Shown here: positions 1 through 5,423 of the stretch, in pieces | Layout: the number at the start of each line of letters is the position of its first letter | How positions within the stretch are numbered: position 1 is the stretch's first letter | Source of the DNA: Candidatus Bathyarchaeota archaeon | GTDB taxonomy: Archaea; Thermoproteota; Bathyarchaeia; Bathyarchaeales; Bathycorpusculaceae | Reading direction: 5' to 3' | DNA length: 7,234 nucleotides | NCBI GenBank assembly: GCA_026014845.1 | Contig: JAOZHM010000206.1 | Coordinates: 1-7,234 of the forward strand | Notes under the pieces: model-generated | The model's database searches: none | Told to the model about the DNA's origin: nothing | The model's input: only the letters and a program-made list of their open reading frames with translations | Translations under genes and position numbers: made by a program

Positions 1-648
1 GTGGCCAAAAGCCAAATCGTCTTTTAATGCCATTCGAGTGAATTTGTTGTTGTAGTGGGGTCCACCTATGCCAATCACTGCTTTAGTAGGGAAATTGCTG
101 AAGTTTGAAACGGCTTCCATGGTTGCGTGGGCAACAGCCTCAGCCGCCTTTGAATCTTTCCATTGTTTAGGCGAACTTCCCAGTTCAGCGAACATTGTCG
201 GTACGTTTAATGAAGGCCCATGGTGAGTGCATTCATAAGAAACTTCGTAGTCAAGCTGCATTTCTTCTTTAAGGCGAGCCATTGCCTTTAAAGCGCCTCT
301 CATGGTGTTTGCGGGTGAAACAGAAACTTTTCTTGGGATTCCACCCAGTTTTGCCTCTGCTAAGTTGCCGGGTGTGTGTGTTGAAAGTGTTGGGGTTCCG
401 CTGGCACTGCTGTGTCTGGAAATGAAAACTATAAGTTCGGAGTTGGGGAACAATTCCGTTATGTTTTGTGCGTATGTGGATTCGTCTGTTAAAGTTACAA
501 GTTTGATGTCTTTGCCGTTAACTTCAGTCGTGTATATGAGATTTCCCTGAAAATTCTCTGCTGTCTCTTTGTAATTGTAGCTATTCAAAATCTGTTTCTT
601 AATGTTCAGGCTTGCCATGTCCCTGCTTGAAGCAACAATTAAAATCAT
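1..648 (-). CDS. dtdA: D-aminoacyl-tRNA deacylase, archaeal DtdA/GEK1 type (partial, C-terminus off the window)
   Basis: The product hydrolyses D-amino acids from mischarged tRNA, a cytoplasmic proofreading step; the archaeal/plant DtdA family is a zinc-dependent enzyme unrelated to bacterial Dtd. The frame is open from an ATG at 648 to the window edge, giving 216 residues; family members are roughly 250-280 residues, so the last part is missing. Seen in the translation: an N-terminal strand MILIVASSRD, the histidine motif SRHSS (77-81) followed by SGTPTLS, HTPGN (91-95), ECTHHGP (139-145), an MFAELGSS stretch (152-159) and GIGGPHY (193-199). These His/Cys-rich blocks are the family signature. 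The ATG is chosen because the hydrophobic first strand starts right there and no earlier start fits better. It is divergent from the carbamoyltransferase gene, 91 bases apart, and the two share a promoter region. No oddities are seen in the visible part. Confidence 0.93.
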   Translation of the reverse strand, partial: MILIVASSRDMASLNIKKQILNSYNYKETAENFQGNLIYTTEVNGKDIKLVTLTDESTYAQNITELFPNSELIVFISRHSSASGTPTLSTHTPGNLAEAKLGGIPRKVSVSPANTMRGALKAMARLKEEMQLDYEVSYECTHHGPSLNVPTMFAELGSSPKQWKDSKAAEAVAHATMEAVSNFSNFPTKAVIGIGGPHYNNKFTRMALKDDLAFGH

Positions 649-669
649 CTTAAGCTCACTTAATGCAAA

Positions 670-677
670 TTAAATAA
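670..677 (-). promoter_or_regulatory. Possible TATA element for dtdA
   Basis: Read on the minus strand this is TTATTTAA, centred about 25 bases before the dtdA ATG at 648. That spacing would put transcription start at or next to the start codon, giving a leaderless message. A second AT-rich candidate on the same strand, AATTATAA at 691-698, would instead give a leader of about 20 bases. The sequence alone cannot decide between them. Confidence 0.35.
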
Positions 678-682
678 TGTTC

Positions 683-698
683 CGTAAAGCTTATAATT
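683..698 (+). promoter_or_regulatory. Archaeal promoter (BRE/TATA) for the carbamoyltransferase gene
   Basis: A purine-containing CGTAAAG (683-689, BRE-like) is followed by TTATAATT (691-698). A TATA centre near 695 predicts transcription start around 720, leaving a leader of about 20 bases that carries the GGAGG at 731-735. It is the only good TATA-like element in the 91-base divergent spacer on this strand. Confidence 0.5.
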
Positions 699-730
699 GT
701 TAAAATTGGTTGAAACTTGAAGTTTGGGAA

Positions 731-735
731 GGAGG
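731..735 (+). promoter_or_regulatory. Shine-Dalgarno site deciding the carbamoyltransferase start
   Basis: GGAGG lies 4 bases before the ATG at 740. It supports ATG 740 over the in-frame TTG at 710, which has no SD and would add a ten-residue tail encoded by the leader. Confidence 0.75.
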
Positions 736-739
736 AAAG

Positions 740-1654
740 ATGAACTTAATTAGTTTTAAGGATTTGACGGGCCAACAACTTAGGGAAATAATTGATGAAG
801 CTGTAGAGGTTAAGCATAACGCTGAAAAATATCGAACAGCCCTAGATAGTGAATCTTTAGCCATGATTTTTCAAAAGTCTTCAACGAGGACTAGGGTTTC
901 CTTTGAGGTTGCTATGACTCAGCTTGGCGGTCACGCCCTTTACATAGATTGGAGGACAACGAATTTCGCCATAGCGAGTGTGCATGATGAGACTCAGTAT
1001 CTATCTCGTAATGTAGATTGCATCATGGCGAGATTGAAGAAAAACGCTGATTTGCAGGTTATGGCTAAAGCTTCACGTGTTCCAGTAATCAACGGGTGTG
1101 ACGAAAAATATCATCCGACCCAGGCAATAGCGGATTTAATGACAATGAAAGAGAAGAAAGGTGCCTTGAAAGAAGTGAAACTCGTTTACATGGGCATTCA
1201 CAACAACGTTTGTAATTCGCTTATTGAAGGATGCACAAAGACAGGAGTCAAAATAACCGCAGTAACGCCTATATTTAATGAGCCTTCAAGGGATGAGGAG
1301 CTTCTGGAAAACGCTAGGAAAACAGGATTGTACGAGACTACGTTGGACGTTAAGCAGGCTGTTGAGGACGCGGATTTTGTTTATACGGATACTTGGGTTG
1401 ACATGGAATTCTTCCTAGACCCGAAATACGCGTTGGAAAAGGAAAAACGCGTCAAACTCATGATGCCATACCAAGTAAACAGGGAGTTGTTGAAGGAAAG
1501 TGACGCTTATATAATGCATGACATGCCCATCCATCGAGGATATGAAATAAGCCAAGACATTATTGAAAGCCCAAAATCTGTAATATACGAGCAAAGCGAA
1601 AACAGACTGTACTCAGCAAAAGCAATACTCCTAAAACTACTTGAAAAATTCTAA
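740..1654 (+). CDS. Ornithine-carbamoyltransferase-family protein with altered substrate motifs
   Basis: A 304-residue member of the aspartate/ornithine carbamoyltransferase family, the usual length for OTC. Carbamoyl-phosphate elements are intact: STRTR (48-52), HPTQ (125-128) and a C-terminal ENRLYSAKAIL (287-297) whose Arg289 matches the conserved phosphate-binding arginine. The second domain has NNVCNSLI (155-162), like the NNVxxSL of OTCs. The amino-acid side differs: the OTC loop DxWVSMG reads DTWVDME (217-223), and the HCLP motif reads HDMP (260-263), so the conserved cysteine is replaced by aspartate. True anabolic OTC activity is therefore uncertain. The gene may be an OTC variant or a carbamoyltransferase for another amine. 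The proline-rich insert of the knotted acetyl/succinyl-ornithine enzymes is not evident. It looks monocistronic with its own promoter, and no arginine genes are nearby. Family assignment is firm; the substrate is not. Confidence 0.88.
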   Translation: MNLISFKDLTGQQLREIIDEAVEVKHNAEKYRTALDSESLAMIFQKSSTRTRVSFEVAMTQLGGHALYIDWRTTNFAIASVHDETQYLSRNVDCIMARLKKNADLQVMAKASRVPVINGCDEKYHPTQAIADLMTMKEKKGALKEVKLVYMGIHNNVCNSLIEGCTKTGVKITAVTPIFNEPSRDEELLENARKTGLYETTLDVKQAVEDADFVYTDTWVDMEFFLDPKYALEKEKRVKLMMPYQVNRELLKESDAYIMHDMPIHRGYEISQDIIESPKSVIYEQSENRLYSAKAILLKLLEKF

Positions 1655-1945
1655 AAATTTAGACTGAAAAACAATCCATGTCGGATTAGTCTTCCCCTTT
1701 CGATAATTCTTTCTGCAGAGCGATGTAATGGGTTTGAAACCAAATTCTTTGTAGAACATGATGGCTTTTTGTAGGATGCCGCAGTTTCTGCTCTAATAGT
1801 GTTTGCCCCCTTTTTCTTCGAACCAGTTGTGGGCATGAATCATCAAAGTTTTTCTTACCCCTTTCCTCTGAGATTTAGGGACAACGTAAACCTCGTTTAT
1901 TTCTCCGTAGACTCCTTCCAAGAGGTCAAAATATGTCAGATTTCG
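1637..1945 (-). pseudogene. GNAT N-acetyltransferase remnant, truncated and twice frameshifted
   Basis: Three minus-strand frames read in succession give the C-terminal half of a GNAT-fold acetyltransferase. The first frame carries the acetyl-CoA strand and loop, GEINEVYVVPKSQRKG then VRKTL (about 1912-1845), and runs into a TAG at 1793-1795. Near the C5T5 run (1806-1815) the homology jumps to KGANTIRAETAAS, and near the T5 run (1766-1770) it jumps again to AIMFYKEFGFKPI, ending at a TAG (1637-1639) inside the carbamoyltransferase 3' end. The pieces match the GNAT order of motif A then the NxxAxxFYxxxGF motif. The N-terminal half is missing; upstream the frame continues without recognisable homology, so the right boundary is approximate. 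Both shifts sit at homopolymer runs, so assembly or sequencing error is an alternative for the shifts but not for the missing N-terminus. This remnant is all I can see between 1655 and 2009 apart from a promoter candidate. Confidence 0.7.
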
Positions 1946-1969
1946 ATATCTTACAGATTTGCAGGCTTG

Positions 1970-1978
1970 TTTATAGAA
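1970..1978 (+). promoter_or_regulatory. Possible TATA element for the membrane-anchored protein gene
   Basis: TTTATAGAA, centred about 36 bases before the ATG at 2010, would place transcription start near 2000 and leave a very short leader. It lies just beyond the point where GNAT homology fades. Weak call based on position and composition only. Confidence 0.3.
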
Positions 1979-2009
1979 TTCTTTCTGGAGAAGAACAGAT
2001 TGGGTAGAG

Positions 2010-2429
2010 ATGGAGAAAGGAGTTATAGAGAGAGTATCTTTCCTTTGTATGATCATTACGAGTGCAGTTATTGTAGGTGTGATTGCAGCCCATATCATAG
2101 ACCTAGAGAAAGACTACAACCTTAGAGACCCAACACACAAAGAAGCCATGCAATTCATTCGTTCAGATCAAACCGACAAAAACCAATACAATCAAAGCTA
2201 CACATGCATCAACTTTGCCAACGATTTCAGAAACAATGCCCTCAACAAAGGATACAGATGCGGATACGTCGCAATAGAATTTAGAGAAACTAACCACGTA
2301 ATAGTTTGCTTCAACACTTCAGACAACAGTTTAATCTTCATTGAACCACAGAGCGACGAAGTTGTAACATTAACAACCGAACAACCATACTTGGGTAAGA
2401 TGATTCTTAGATTCTCGATAACTTGGTGA
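2010..2429 (+). CDS. Small membrane-anchored protein, possible transglutaminase-like cysteine domain
   Basis: A 139-residue protein with one hydrophobic segment (about 9-30, VSFLCMIITSAVIVGVIAAH) acting as a signal anchor or uncleaved signal peptide. The rest is probably outside the cell. The soluble part runs from PTHKEAMQFI (41-50) through SYTCINFANDF (63-73), GYRCGYVAIEF (81-91), NHVIVCFNT (95-103) and IFIEPQSDE (109-117). The order Cys66, His96, then an acidic EPQSDE block resembles the Cys-His-Asp arrangement of transglutaminase-like domains, as in secreted archaeal proteins of this general kind; that assignment is inferred from motif order only. The start is uncertain: the ATG at 2010 has only a weak upstream GGGTAG, and Met14 is an alternative that would cut into the membrane segment. 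It faces away from the GNAT remnant and converges on ftsY. No partner gene is evident. Confidence 0.6.
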   Translation: MEKGVIERVSFLCMIITSAVIVGVIAAHIIDLEKDYNLRDPTHKEAMQFIRSDQTDKNQYNQSYTCINFANDFRNNALNKGYRCGYVAIEFRETNHVIVCFNTSDNSLIFIEPQSDEVVTLTTEQPYLGKMILRFSITW

Positions 2430-2430
2430 G

Positions 2431-2474
2431 GGGCGTAGCCCTAAGCTCCATTCTAGACCGCGCGCGCGGAAAAA
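2431..2474. other. Convergent intergenic spacer with two GC-rich inverted repeats
   Basis: This lies between the stop at 2427-2429 (plus) and the ftsY stop at 2478-2480 (minus). It holds a small stem GGGC-GTA-GCCC (2431-2441) and a perfect 12-base palindrome CCGCGCGCGCGG (2458-2469). On the minus strand a T5 run (2470-2474) follows the ftsY stop closely and could serve as a U-tract terminator for the long operon. No T-run follows the stems on the plus strand. Confidence 0.4.
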
Positions 2475-2477
2475 CGG

Positions 2478-3383
2478 CTATTTCAGAATTAACTCCAAAA
2501 ACTTTTCAGGCTTAAATTCTTCCAAGTCTTCATATTTCTGTCCTGTCCCGATAAAAATGATCGGCTTTTTGGTTACATATGTTACGCTTAAGGCTGAACC
2601 TCCCTTAACATCTGCATCCACCTTGGTCAGTATAGTCGCGTCTATGCCCACACTCTTGTGAAACTCTTCTGCTTGCATAACTGCGTCGTTTCCAGTAAGA
2701 GAATCCACGGTTAAAACGGTCAAGTCCGGATTGACGACACGTTTAATCTTTGCAAGTTCATTCATTAAGTTTCGGTTTGTCTGTATCCTACCAGCGGTGT
2801 CTATCAAAACAACGTTTGTCCCATGAGCTTTAGCGTGGTTTACCGTGTCATAAGCCACAGCAGCAGGGTCTGCGCCATACTTATGCTTAATCATGCGTAC
2901 GCCCAATCGTTTAGCATGCTCTTCCAGTTGTTCGATAGAACCAGCTCGGTAAGTGTCACTGCATGCAAGAACTACAGAATGACCCTTCTTTGTCAAGAAC
3001 TGGACGAGTTTAGCTATGGTTGTTGTTTTTCCAGTGCCGTTTATCCCAACAAAAACTATGACGTATGGCTCTCCGTTTTTCCGTTTTTCTTTTATAGCCT
3101 TTAACAAATCTACTTTATCATTTGAGAGCATGGTTTCTAAGAGTACTTCCCTAAGATTCGCTTTCACTATTTTTCTGCGGTCTTCAAGTCTTTTGATTTG
3201 AACTCCGTCCAGGTGTTTTTCCATTTCGTCGCATATCCGCTCAGCCACGGGAAAAGCAACATCATTTTCTATTAGGCTTAGTTTAAAATCCGAAAGCACT
3301 GGACGCAGTTTTTCAGCCTTAAGCTCTGTCGTTGTAATCTTGTTTACGAGTCCGCTTAACCGTGATTTCAGCTTCTCAAACAT
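2478..3383 (-). CDS. ftsY: Signal recognition particle receptor FtsY
   Basis: The SRP receptor GTPase pairs with SRP54 at the membrane and hands ribosome-nascent-chain complexes to the Sec translocon. The 301-residue protein has an N domain helical bundle (about 1-95) and a complete G domain: G1 GINGTGKTT (113-121), G2 region DTYRAGSIEQL (143-153), G3 DTAGR (195-199), G4 TKVD (253-256) and the closing GGSALSV (261-267) and GTGQ (279-282). The FtsY-specific GNDAVMQAEEF (231-241) separates it from SRP54, as does the lack of a methionine-rich M domain. There is almost no acidic A domain before the N domain, as is common in archaeal FtsY. The ATG lies 8 bases inside the end of the prefoldin gene, so translation is probably coupled. 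It is the last gene of the operon. All nucleotide-binding residues appear intact. Confidence 0.97.
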   Translation of the reverse strand: MFEKLKSRLSGLVNKITTTELKAEKLRPVLSDFKLSLIENDVAFPVAERICDEMEKHLDGVQIKRLEDRRKIVKANLREVLLETMLSNDKVDLLKAIKEKRKNGEPYVIVFVGINGTGKTTTIAKLVQFLTKKGHSVVLACSDTYRAGSIEQLEEHAKRLGVRMIKHKYGADPAAVAYDTVNHAKAHGTNVVLIDTAGRIQTNRNLMNELAKIKRVVNPDLTVLTVDSLTGNDAVMQAEEFHKSVGIDATILTKVDADVKGGSALSVTYVTKKPIIFIGTGQKYEDLEEFKPEKFLELILK

Positions 3384-3822
3384 TTCGGGAAGGTTTCCCC
3401 TTTCTAAGTTCAGCCGCTAGCTCTTCAAATTTCCCTCGGTCTTCGTTAATTTTTTGTGCAACCTGTGCAAAACGTTGCTGAAGCGACTCTCTAGTTTTCC
3501 CAAGGCCTTCCAGGCGCTTCTTGACTATTCCCTTTGCCTCTTGCGAGGTTTTCTCAACAGAAATTCCTGCTCCCATTCCCACAATAACCTTGTCTGGGTC
3601 GTCAAGTTTTGCCTTGATGTAGGAGTTCCCACCTATTGGCACCAGAAGCTCTGAACCCAATTCATTTTTTCCTAAGCTTTCCAAAGTCATGTTTGCGTAT
3701 GTTAAGTCTTGTATCACAGCGTTCACCATGTTCATTCTGGACTGCAAAGCTTGCGCGGTTTCTTCAAGAAAGCGTATTTCAATGCTTAATCTTCGAAGCT
3801 CTTCTTCAACTTTGCTCGCCAA
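3376..3822 (-). CDS. pfdA: Prefoldin alpha subunit (GimC alpha)
   Basis: The alpha subunit of the jellyfish-shaped alpha2-beta4 prefoldin, which holds unfolded proteins and passes them to the thermosome; cytoplasmic. It is 148 residues from the chosen start. The N-terminal helix (about 1-50) and C-terminal helix (about 95-140) are charged heptad-like coiled coils, and between them lies the beta-hairpin region with LLVPIGGNSYIKAKL, then VIVGMGAGISVEK, the alpha-subunit signature. The start is the TTG at 3820-3822, which has a GGAG 9 bases upstream (3832-3835). A further TTG at 3843 lacks an SD site and would add seven residues, and no ATG is available. The gene overlaps the eL20 stop by 17 bases and the ftsY start by 8. 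Prefoldin next to ftsY and eL20 is a recurrent archaeal arrangement (from memory). Confidence 0.93.
   Translation of the reverse strand: MASKVEEELRRLSIEIRFLEETAQALQSRMNMVNAVIQDLTYANMTLESLGKNELGSELLVPIGGNSYIKAKLDDPDKVIVGMGAGISVEKTSQEAKGIVKKRLEGLGKTRESLQQRFAQVAQKINEDRGKFEELAAELRKGKPSRNV
3387..3399 (-). other. Short hairpin directly upstream of the ftsY start
   Basis: The message reads GGGAA-ACC-TTCCC, a five-pair stem with a three-base loop, ending 3 bases before the ftsY ATG. Its 5' arm contains the only G-rich tract near the start. A ribosome finishing pfdA would have to open it, which fits coupled translation; that role is inferred. Confidence 0.3.
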
Positions 3823-4063
3823 CTTTTTCTTCTCCAACAACAAGTTTTTTCAACATGGGATTTTCTATGTCTTCAGGCGGAACCTCTTCAACCTTCAATA
3901 TTTTTATCTGAAAACGTTTCACACGATGCCTACTGCCCAATTCAGCGTAAACCTTTTCCACAGCATGCTCACGCTTGATGGCAACTACTTCCTTCTTGAA
4001 AGGCGTCTCTAAGTTTGGCTTCCGAATTTCACCAATCACCCTAAAGACTTTCATTTCAGCCAT
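3806..4063 (-). CDS. rpl18a: Large ribosomal subunit protein eL20 (LX/L18a family)
   Basis: An archaeal ribosomal protein of the 50S subunit, homologous to eukaryotic L18a; archaeal LX proteins are single-domain and about 75-90 residues, and this one has 85. The strand-helix-strand pattern is visible: MKVFRVIGEIRKPN, then KEVVAIKREHAVEKVYAELGS, then HRVKRFQIKILKVEEVPPEDI. The last 20 or so residues are a variable charged tail. Two starts are possible: the ATG at 4063, which overlaps the aIF6 stop by 8 bases, and an in-frame ATG at 4054, one base after that stop, giving MKVFRV, the usual LX N-terminus. The GGAAG just upstream is better spaced for the second. It overlaps pfdA downstream. Confidence 0.93.
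   Translation of the reverse strand: MAEMKVFRVIGEIRKPNLETPFKKEVVAIKREHAVEKVYAELGSRHRVKRFQIKILKVEEVPPEDIENPMLKKLVVGEEKVGEQS
3832..3835 (-). promoter_or_regulatory. Shine-Dalgarno site deciding the pfdA start
   Basis: GGAG inside the eL20 coding region, 9 bases before the TTG at 3822. It favours that TTG over the TTG codons at 3843, 3840 and 3837. Confidence 0.5.
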
Positions 4064-4736
4064 CTTCCTTCACGACATCAAAGGCATGCCCGATTATAAA
4101 CATCTCGGGTCCTGTCGTCAACAACCCAACGACAGTTGAATAGCTGTTACCAATTAAACCTGTGCCAACGTAGGGTATTCCACAATTAATGGTGCCCACA
4201 TCAACTGGAACTTTTAACACGTCCTCTAGAAGTTTCCGCTCAGGATCCCGCAACAAAGGATGAGCCAAAACACCCTTGTTTGTTGCCACAGCCAGAGACC
4301 CAACATAAGGCAAGCCAGCAACTTCACCTGCTACAGCTTCAACACATAAAGTTTCAGAAACCTTCTTAATTTCCGAAGCCTTCAATCGCGGATCAACAAT
4401 TGCACCATAATCGTTTGCCAAAACCATATTTCCATAAGCAGTTCTCCTAGTTTCCATCACCGTTACGTTTCCTCTAAAAACGGATTTTACAGCCTTGATC
4501 TCCTTGTCTCGAACAAAGTGTGGAAGCAGAATCCCCTTTGAATTTCCACACATAAGTGCGCCAACGAGAACGGAGCCCCCAATAGTTGTACGAATTGGCT
4601 TAGCCTTCAGCCATTCTCCAAATCTTTCAGCTTTACCAGCCGAAACCCATCTCGGAACAATAACCATCTTGTCCGTAGTGAGCAAGTATACGCCTATACT
4701 TGCACTTCCCACAAGATCAGACTGATAAATAGCCAA
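4056..4736 (-). CDS. eif6: Translation initiation factor 6 (aIF6)
   Basis: An anti-association factor that binds the large ribosomal subunit and blocks premature joining with the small subunit. The 226-residue length is typical, and the pentein fold's internal repetition is visible as five units of about 45 residues, each with a small-residue strand followed by a loop: GSASIGVYLL (10-19), GGSVLVGALMCGNSKGILLP (53-72), GNMVLANDYGAIVDP, GLPYVGSLAVATNKGVLAHP and GIPYVGTGLIGNSYSTVVG. It starts with TTG at 4734-4736, fixed by a GGAG 8 bases upstream that lies in the last eL31 codons; no nearby ATG or GTG fits. It begins 3 bases after the eL31 stop codon and overlaps eL20 by 8 bases. Its place between ribosomal protein genes fits stoichiometric production with large-subunit components. 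Confidence 0.97.
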   Translation of the reverse strand: MAIYQSDLVGSASIGVYLLTTDKMVIVPRWVSAGKAERFGEWLKAKPIRTTIGGSVLVGALMCGNSKGILLPHFVRDKEIKAVKSVFRGNVTVMETRRTAYGNMVLANDYGAIVDPRLKASEIKKVSETLCVEAVAGEVAGLPYVGSLAVATNKGVLAHPLLRDPERKLLEDVLKVPVDVGTINCGIPYVGTGLIGNSYSTVVGLLTTGPEMFIIGHAFDVVKEDG

Positions 4737-4739
4737 GGA

Positions 4740-5252
4740 CTACTCTCCTTCAGCCAAATAAACAGTAACGTTACCATCTTTATCCTTTGCAGCCCTCACA
4801 CGAACTTTTCGCGGAGGCTTCTCTATACCCCTTCTCCAAACCCTCTCATTCACCTCATTACTAATGACAAGCCTCTTAGGCTCTTCCTCCTCTTCCAGTT
4901 CCTCCCGAGCCTCAAACTTCATATGCCTCTTCACAAAATCCCTAATCATCCTCACAGCCCTAGGCGCCCTTTTCTTAGGTACTGCAATCCATGCCTTGCC
5001 CAGAGGAATCGTGTAAATTTTCTCTTCAACAATTTCCTCTTCGACTTCTTTCCGAGGTGGAGGTTTAATTTCTTCTTCTTCGACCGGAGGAACCTCTTCT
5101 TCAGCTTCTTTTTCTTCTACGGCTTCTTCGACTTCCTCTTCCTTCTCTAAGGTTTCCTCAGCCTCTTCTCTTTCCTCAACCGCCCTTTCAGTTGGCCCTG
5201 CTTGCTCGCTCTCTTCAGTTTTCTGCTCTTCTATTTCGCTTTCTTCCTTCAT
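4740..5252 (-). CDS. rpl31e: Large ribosomal subunit protein eL31 with long acidic N-terminal extension
   Basis: eL31 sits near the peptide exit tunnel of the 50S subunit. The eL31 domain occupies about 78-168: EKIYTIPLGKAWIAVPK, KRAPRAVRMIRDFVKRHM, and the signature NEVNERVWRRGIEKPPRKVR with a closing VTVYLAEGE. Archaeal eL31 is usually 80-100 residues; this one is 170 because residues 1-77 form a low-complexity, glutamate-dominated segment with a few prolines (PPVEEEE, KPPPRKE). A second acidic patch, EAREELEEEEE (114-124), sits in the loop between the two conserved halves. The extension is in frame from the ATG at 5252, which follows the eL39 stop by 14 bases and has GAGG 3 bases upstream. 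No internal ATG lies near residue 78, so a short form would need an alternative start. The extension is probably disordered; its role is unknown. Confidence 0.95.
   Translation of the reverse strand: MKEESEIEEQKTEESEQAGPTERAVEEREEAEETLEKEEEVEEAVEEKEAEEEVPPVEEEEIKPPPRKEVEEEIVEEKIYTIPLGKAWIAVPKKRAPRAVRMIRDFVKRHMKFEAREELEEEEEPKRLVISNEVNERVWRRGIEKPPRKVRVRAAKDKDGNVTVYLAEGE
4745..4748 (-). promoter_or_regulatory. Shine-Dalgarno site for the TTG start of aIF6
   Basis: GGAG (within AAGGAGAG) encoded by the last codons of the eL31 gene, 8 bases before TTG 4736. It gives direct support for a non-ATG start. Confidence 0.7.
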
Positions 5253-5266
5253 TAGCCTCGCTTCTC

Positions 5267-5422
5267 CTAAGCCTTAATTTTCCTAGTTCTCCATCGTCTT
5301 CTTTTCGGATTCGTCCTGAATTTTCCACCTGTTTTGGCTATAACCCATGTTGGAACTGGCTTTTTCTGTTTTCCAGCTTTCACCAACCGCCTTTTTTTGG
5401 CTGTAGGTTTGTTTCGAGCCAT
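5267..5422 (-). CDS. rpl39e: Large ribosomal subunit protein eL39
   Basis: A tiny, very basic 50S protein that lines the exit tunnel wall. The 51 residues match the family's usual size: MARNKPTAKKRRLVKAGKQ, then PVPTWVIAKTGGKFR and NPKRRRWRTRKIKA. The PxWVxxKT and NPxRRxWRR-like blocks are the eL39 signature. The ATG (5420-5422) lies one base after the PDCD5 stop codon and has an ideal GGAGG 7 bases upstream, embedded in the last PDCD5 codons. The stop is a TAG at 5267-5269, 14 bases before eL31. The eL39-eL31 pair is a conserved archaeal neighbourhood (from memory). Confidence 0.97.
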   Translation of the reverse strand: MARNKPTAKKRRLVKAGKQKKPVPTWVIAKTGGKFRTNPKRRRWRTRKIKA

Positions 5423-5423
5423 T

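Noticed and set aside
302..550. Plus-strand open frame of 82 codons inside dtdA
   Set aside because: It is antisense to a clear DtdA coding region with all family motifs, and its translation has no recognisable features.
710..739. Upstream TTG extension of the carbamoyltransferase by ten residues
   Set aside because: The TTG has no SD, the added residues are unlike the family, and GGAGG lies directly before ATG 740.
1799..2125. Plus-strand open frame of 108 codons
   Set aside because: It overlaps the GNAT remnant antisense and the membrane-anchored protein in another frame, and its translation is low-quality aromatic/Arg-rich sequence without motifs.
5040..5240. Repeat-like TTCTTC/CTTCTT tract suggesting a microsatellite
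   Set aside because: It is the codon repetition of the glutamate-rich eL31 extension; there is no exact long tandem unit, so it is explained as coding low complexity.
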